Shown here one piece after another: positions 41,648 through 45,683 of a stretch of DNA of 45,683 bases. The stretch comes from Sphingobacteriales bacterium. GTDB taxonomy: Bacteria; Bacteroidota; Bacteroidia; Chitinophagales; Chitinophagaceae. The notes beneath the pieces are model-generated. The model ran no database searches, was not told the origin of the DNA, and was given only the letters and a program-made list of their open reading frames with translations. Position 1 is the stretch's first letter. The number at the start of each line of letters is the position of its first letter. The stretch spans positions 1-45,683 of the forward strand of contig JAIXSZ010000080.1 of the NCBI GenBank assembly GCA_027484425.1, given 5' to 3'. The translations under genes were made by a program, and so were the position numbers.

Positions 41648-41682
41648 GCGTACAATCAGATTACTATGATTGTACGCTTTTT
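41648..41682 (+). promoter_or_regulatory. Hairpin with T-run covering the start codon of the propeller kinase
   Basis: GCGTACAATCA (41648-41658) and TGATTGTACGC (41667-41677) form a perfect 11-bp stem with an 8-nt loop, followed by TTTTT. The ATG at 41666-41668 lies at the loop/stem edge. It looks like an intrinsic terminator but would also hide the start codon. Confidence 0.55.
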
Positions 41683-44578
41683 GTTTTCATGCATATTTAT
41701 TGTCGGTTTGTTTGCTGTAGTACCTTTACAAGCACAGCATCCTTTTTTCTATGCTATCAATGATGATAATGGACTACCCTCTAATGAAGTGTACTCACTC
41801 CAGCAGGATAGTTTTGGGTACATGTGGATAGGTTGCGACGCCGGACTTTACAGATATGACGGATTTGAGTTTAAAGCTTACAAAAACAAACAGCAAAACG
41901 GAACTGCCATATCTGGATTACATTACTCTCGAAACAATGTTCTTTATTGTCAGAATTTCTACGGACAAATATATCGGGTAAATAATGATACGCTAAGCAT
42001 TCTAGCCGATCTGAAAGATAAAATATTAGCTCATCCGGAATTTACAACCAATAACAATAACCATACTTTCATCGGAATGCCAGATGGAATCTTACGTTTA
42101 TCAGCTGATAATAAGGAAGTTTTATTGACGTCAATTGACAATGTACGTGAAATAGAAGTAACCGATAACGGAAGTTTGTACGTTATCAACAATAAAAATG
42201 AGCTTTATTATACAGCCACCGATAGTGAGACCAATAATTTTAAATACGTTACCAATAGTGGTGTTGTACTTAGAGGAAGCAACATTATTTCATGCTTGAA
42301 CAAAAATAGCTTTATACTACTTTGCAAAAAAAACCTAAATGATAGCATTATTTTATGCAAGGTAGAAAATGGGAAGTTTACGAAGATTAAAAAAATATCT
42401 GCTGAAACTTTAAGTCAGAAAATTAATAAAATAAAAATCATAGACAGCCATATATGGTTAGCTACTTCAGGTGGTGCCTATCAGGTAGACGAAGAGCTAA
42501 ATATTGTAAATCATTATTTCCCCAAAGAAAAAATATCGGACATTATTGTAGATAAAGAAGGTACTTATTGGTTTACAACATTACAAAATGGTATTTTTTT
42601 GATTCCTCATCTAGAACTTAGACTAATAAATAATTCTAACCCAGCTTTAACCGATAATAACATTACAGCAATTAATAAAAAAAATAATGGTGAGGTACTA
42701 TTTGGAACCTATTCAGGTAACATTTTTAGCATTAACCCTTTATCAAACTCTATAAACCAACTACCAGAAACGAAAAATGCGTCGTACAAAAATGTAACAA
42801 CTATCATCCCAGTCAATGAAAATACAATTATTGCTGGTAGAGGCGGGATTTCTGTAATCAACACAAAAAAGAATACAGATAAGTACCATACTACTATCTA
42901 TGCTAGAGATATGGCTATAGTGGGTGACAGTATCATATTCGCCACTAATCTGGGTATTAATGTTGTAAACAAAGTGAGCTCACTAATAGCAGATAATATT
43001 TTCAAACAGCACAACCTATTAGCTACGAGTGGTAAAAAAGTATGCTACGATACTGCTAATAATACTATATGGGTAACAACCAATACTGGGCTGGCCTACC
43101 AATCTGATACAGGTTTTAGATTGTTTCTTCATAAAAATAACCCACTTTATTGCAATGCACTATATGCCGACGAAAAGGGACTATGGGCAGGTACAGTATC
43201 TGATGGCGTTTATAACATTAATCATGGCAAGGTTACACAGCACCTAAACACAGATAATGGGCTAATAGGTAGTAATATTAAATGTATCACGTCTCACAAC
43301 GGCGTGCTTTACGCCGCTACCGATAAATGTATAAATATCAGGTACCCAAACGGCAGGTTTAATTACATCAAGCAAGCTAATGGTATTAATGCTAAAGAAA
43401 TCAATGCAATAAGTATAATCAATGACAAAATATACTTAGCTACAATTCGCGGACTTTTTTACATGCCAGTTAATCTTTCATTTACAAACAATGTCCAGCC
43501 CAAAATCAAAATATCATCCTTTACCGCTAATGACAAAAAGTATCCAATAGATAAGAAAATAAGTTTACCATACGGTAATAATAATATACTCATCACATTT
43601 TCGGGTATAGCATTGCGTAGCAGAACAGCAATGAAATATTATTATCGCATAATAGGTAATATAGAAAAATGGCAAGAACTTCCTGGCAACATAAACTATG
43701 TACGACTCAATAATTTAGCACCAGGCACTTATGAATTTCAGATACGAGCTGCTAATGAAGATGGAATACTATCAGATAAAACAGCAACACTAAAAATAAA
43801 TGTTGCTACTCCACTATGGCAAAAATGGTGGTTTATTGTATTGCTTATTCTACTTGTGACTACCAGCGTATGCATAATATTCATTGTGAGAATTAGAAAT
43901 ATCAAAAAGAAGGCTGAAATACTTAACAAAATAACTGAATCGCAATTAACTGCGTTAAAAGCCCAAATGAACCCTCACTTTATGTACAATACACTCAATT
44001 CCATTCAAGATTTGGTGCTACAAAAAGACATAAAAAACACCAATTATTATCTTAGCCGCTATAGCACGTTGATGCGTAAAATACTAGAAATATCGGAACA
44101 GAACCAAGTAGAACTGAATGAGGAAATAGAAATACTAAAACTATATCTGGAGCTAGAACAACTAAGATTTGGTGCAGATTTTGAGTTCTCTATTATATGC
44201 GATTTCGACATCAACCAGAATACTATTTTTATCCCTTCAATGATAATACAACCTTTTGTAGAAAATGCAATAAAACATGGTTTACTACATAAAAAGGGTA
44301 ATAAAACATTACTAATAAGGTTTGAAAAAAATGCCGAGACTATAATATGTACTATAAAAGATAATGGTGTAGGTAGACAAAAAGCGGCCGAAATAAAAAG
44401 TAGATCTCCCATAGCTCACAAATCATTTGCAACAAATGCAACACAGAAACGACTGGAACTAATAAACATAAACAGAAAAAATAAAATCACACTAGAATTT
44501 ACAGATCTATACACAGACAATGTAGCTAGTGGAACAGAGGTAAAAATTATAATCCCATACTATATTAACCAATCATGA
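41666..44578 (+). CDS. Propeller-sensor histidine kinase, LytS type
   Basis: 970 aa. Signal peptide (VRFLFSCIFIVGLFAVVPLQAQ), then a long two-component propeller region (Reg_prop repeats such as GLPSNEVYSLQQDSFGYMWI and YRYDGFEFKAYKN) to about residue 600. A Y_Y_Y domain follows (YYYRIIGNIEKWQELPGNIN, APGTYEFQIRAANEDGI), then a membrane helix at ~720-742. The kinase part has a LytS-type phosphoacceptor motif ALKAQMNPHFMYNTLNSIQD (His ~770) and a HATPase with ENAIKHG (~866) and DNGVGRQ (~899). There is no receiver. The propeller faces the periplasm and probably senses a polymer or surface signal. Its partner is the LytTR regulator 89 nt downstream. Confidence 0.92.
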   Translation: MIVRFLFSCIFIVGLFAVVPLQAQHPFFYAINDDNGLPSNEVYSLQQDSFGYMWIGCDAGLYRYDGFEFKAYKNKQQNGTAISGLHYSRNNVLYCQNFYGQIYRVNNDTLSILADLKDKILAHPEFTTNNNNHTFIGMPDGILRLSADNKEVLLTSIDNVREIEVTDNGSLYVINNKNELYYTATDSETNNFKYVTNSGVVLRGSNIISCLNKNSFILLCKKNLNDSIILCKVENGKFTKIKKISAETLSQKINKIKIIDSHIWLATSGGAYQVDEELNIVNHYFPKEKISDIIVDKEGTYWFTTLQNGIFLIPHLELRLINNSNPALTDNNITAINKKNNGEVLFGTYSGNIFSINPLSNSINQLPETKNASYKNVTTIIPVNENTIIAGRGGISVINTKKNTDKYHTTIYARDMAIVGDSIIFATNLGINVVNKVSSLIADNIFKQHNLLATSGKKVCYDTANNTIWVTTNTGLAYQSDTGFRLFLHKNNPLYCNALYADEKGLWAGTVSDGVYNINHGKVTQHLNTDNGLIGSNIKCITSHNGVLYAATDKCINIRYPNGRFNYIKQANGINAKEINAISIINDKIYLATIRGLFYMPVNLSFTNNVQPKIKISSFTANDKKYPIDKKISLPYGNNNILITFSGIALRSRTAMKYYYRIIGNIEKWQELPGNINYVRLNNLAPGTYEFQIRAANEDGILSDKTATLKINVATPLWQKWWFIVLLILLVTTSVCIIFIVRIRNIKKKAEILNKITESQLTALKAQMNPHFMYNTLNSIQDLVLQKDIKNTNYYLSRYSTLMRKILEISEQNQVELNEEIEILKLYLELEQLRFGADFEFSIICDFDINQNTIFIPSMIIQPFVENAIKHGLLHKKGNKTLLIRFEKNAETIICTIKDNGVGRQKAAEIKSRSPIAHKSFATNATQKRLELININRKNKITLEFTDLYTDNVASGTEVKIIIPYYINQS

Positions 44579-44667
44579 ACTCAAATCAACGTTTCGTGAA
44601 ATAAAGACACTAACAATGCAAGCACAATTGTATTTTTAACCTTGGCAGAAAATACGAAACGGAATTA

Positions 44668-45432
44668 ATGCAAACAATTGAAGCAATTATTATAGATGAT
44701 GAACAACGTGCCAGAAATACGTTAGAGATACTATTACAGGAATTTTGTCCACAGGTACAAATAGTAGCTGCTTGCAGCAATATACCAGAGGCGGTACTTA
44801 AAATAAACCAAAAAAGACCACAACTGGTATTTCTAGACATAGAAATGCCTGAGTACAATGGGTTTGAACTGCTCTCGTTCTTTAGAGAAATAGATTTCCA
44901 AATCATTTTTGTTACAGCGTATAATGAATATGCACTAAAAGCATTTGAGGTATCTGCTGTAGACTATTTGTTAAAACCTGTAGATATAGACAAATTAAAG
45001 GTAGCTGTAGACAAAGCAACCCGAAGAATAAATGTAACAAGCCCGCATCACAATGTAGAGGCACTAAAAGATAGTTTTAGAACTGGACAATTCAATAAGA
45101 TAGCGTTACCAGTATCAGAGGGACTATTGTTTATAGAAGTGAATGATATTGTATATCTGGAAGCTGAGGGGGCATATACCAATGTATGGCTCAATAACAG
45201 CACTAAAATTCTGGTAAGTAAGAAGATCAAGTTTTTTGAAGAAATAGTAGAAACAAGAGCAAACTTTTTCCGCTCGCACAGATCTTATATTGTAAACATA
45301 AACTACCTCAAAAAATACAACAAAAATGAATCATCACTGCTTCTAGATAACAATAAAACCGTTTATATATCCAGAGATAGAAAGGCCGAATTTGAAGAAC
45401 AACTACGATTAAATAAGATTACAGTTGGTTAG
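44668..45432 (+). CDS. LytTR-family response regulator
   Basis: 254 aa. The receiver domain (1-~120) has acidic residues IIIDDEQRARN, the phospho-acceptor Asp in LVFLDIEMPEYNG (~58), the Thr in IIFVTAYNEYALKAF and Lys in YLLKPVD. The C-terminal LytTR DNA-binding domain (~150-250) shows KIALPVSEGLLFIEVNDIVY, LEAEGAYTNVWL, KILVSKKIKFFEEIV and NFFRSHRSYIVNINYLKKYN. It should receive phosphate from the upstream kinase and bind direct repeats in target promoters. There is no terminator between the two, so they probably form one operon. Confidence 0.93.
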   Translation: MQTIEAIIIDDEQRARNTLEILLQEFCPQVQIVAACSNIPEAVLKINQKRPQLVFLDIEMPEYNGFELLSFFREIDFQIIFVTAYNEYALKAFEVSAVDYLLKPVDIDKLKVAVDKATRRINVTSPHHNVEALKDSFRTGQFNKIALPVSEGLLFIEVNDIVYLEAEGAYTNVWLNNSTKILVSKKIKFFEEIVETRANFFRSHRSYIVNINYLKKYNKNESSLLLDNNKTVYISRDRKAEFEEQLRLNKITVG

Positions 45433-45549
45433 TGATTTTGCATTGCTTCCTGCATAGCTGCCAAAATAACAATATTTCAACGGCATTTTGGTACAAACTA
45501 GGTGTCGAACTGTCACTTAATAATAAAACTTTACCCACCCCCTAAACGC

Positions 45550-45580
45550 AAAAATGCCTCGACTGTTGTCGAGGCATTTT
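45550..45580. terminator. Bidirectional terminator between response regulator and 5S rRNA
   Basis: TGCCTCGAC and GTCGAGGCA form a perfect 9-bp stem with loop TGTT, with AAAAA on one side and TTTT on the other. It serves both the regulator gene and the rRNA operon on the opposite strand. Confidence 0.85.
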
Positions 45581-45588
45581 AAATGAAT

Positions 45589-45683
<95 letters not shown>

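Overview
The window reads as chromosomal DNA of a Bacteroidota bacterium, most likely of the Chitinophagaceae type. Four pieces of evidence support this: secreted proteins that end in type IX secretion (T9SS) sorting domains, a short primary sigma factor that starts near region 1.2, promoters with the Bacteroidota -7 element TAnnTTTG, and a near absence of Shine-Dalgarno sites except in front of rpsU.

Layout. 1-3.6 kb holds the 5' part of a very large lectin plus Ig-repeat surface protein on the minus strand. 3.9-5.5 kb is the rpsU-xerC-hpf group (ribosomal protein S21, tyrosine recombinase, hibernation factor). 5.7-6.3 kb is a phosphoglycosyl transferase. 6.4-9.3 kb is a sulfur-transfer block: three single-domain rhodaneses, a thioredoxin, three small membrane proteins and a Crp/Fnr regulator. 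Two promoters in this block carry the same AACA-N2-TGT dyad at identical spacing. 9.3-13.1 kb holds pyrD, a secreted protein with a carboxypeptidase-regulatory-like domain, kynU and an outer-membrane protein. 13.4-17.8 kb holds lemA, two TPM-domain genes, lptE, an acidic TPR protein and secG. 18.2-24.7 kb is a minus-strand run of three T9SS-exported Ig/PKD-repeat proteins. 25.0-26.5 kb holds a SCO1-like protein and a DMT-type permease, both with C-rich codon use.

26.6-35.2 kb is the accessory part. It starts with a compact AT-rich RiPP locus of the grasp-with-SPASM type: an ATP-grasp ligase, a 70-aa precursor peptide and a SPASM-domain maturase. A DUF6624-like gene diverges from it. Then come a decayed REP-associated transposase (RAYT) between two REP-like repeats, a PIN-domain toxin-antitoxin pair, a 182-bp tandem repeat array, a small secreted protein and a dihydroorotase. 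The dihydroorotase sits between the intact rpoD 3' end and a second, diverged copy of that same 3' end.

35.2-45.7 kb returns to core genes: rpoD, a glutaryl-CoA dehydrogenase-like gene, ispD with an overlapping secreted-protein gene, a BAX inhibitor-1 family protein, a small secreted protein, a propeller/LytS-type histidine kinase with its LytTR response regulator, and the 3' part of a 5S rRNA on the minus strand at the window edge.

The points most worth following are the grasp-with-SPASM locus (its maturase lacks the CxxxCxxC cluster motif), the paired Crp-type promoters, the duplicated sigma region 4.2 (11 of its 13 differences are synonymous), the unusual strong Shine-Dalgarno of rpsU, the 182-bp array, and a terminator-like hairpin that covers the start codon of the propeller kinase.
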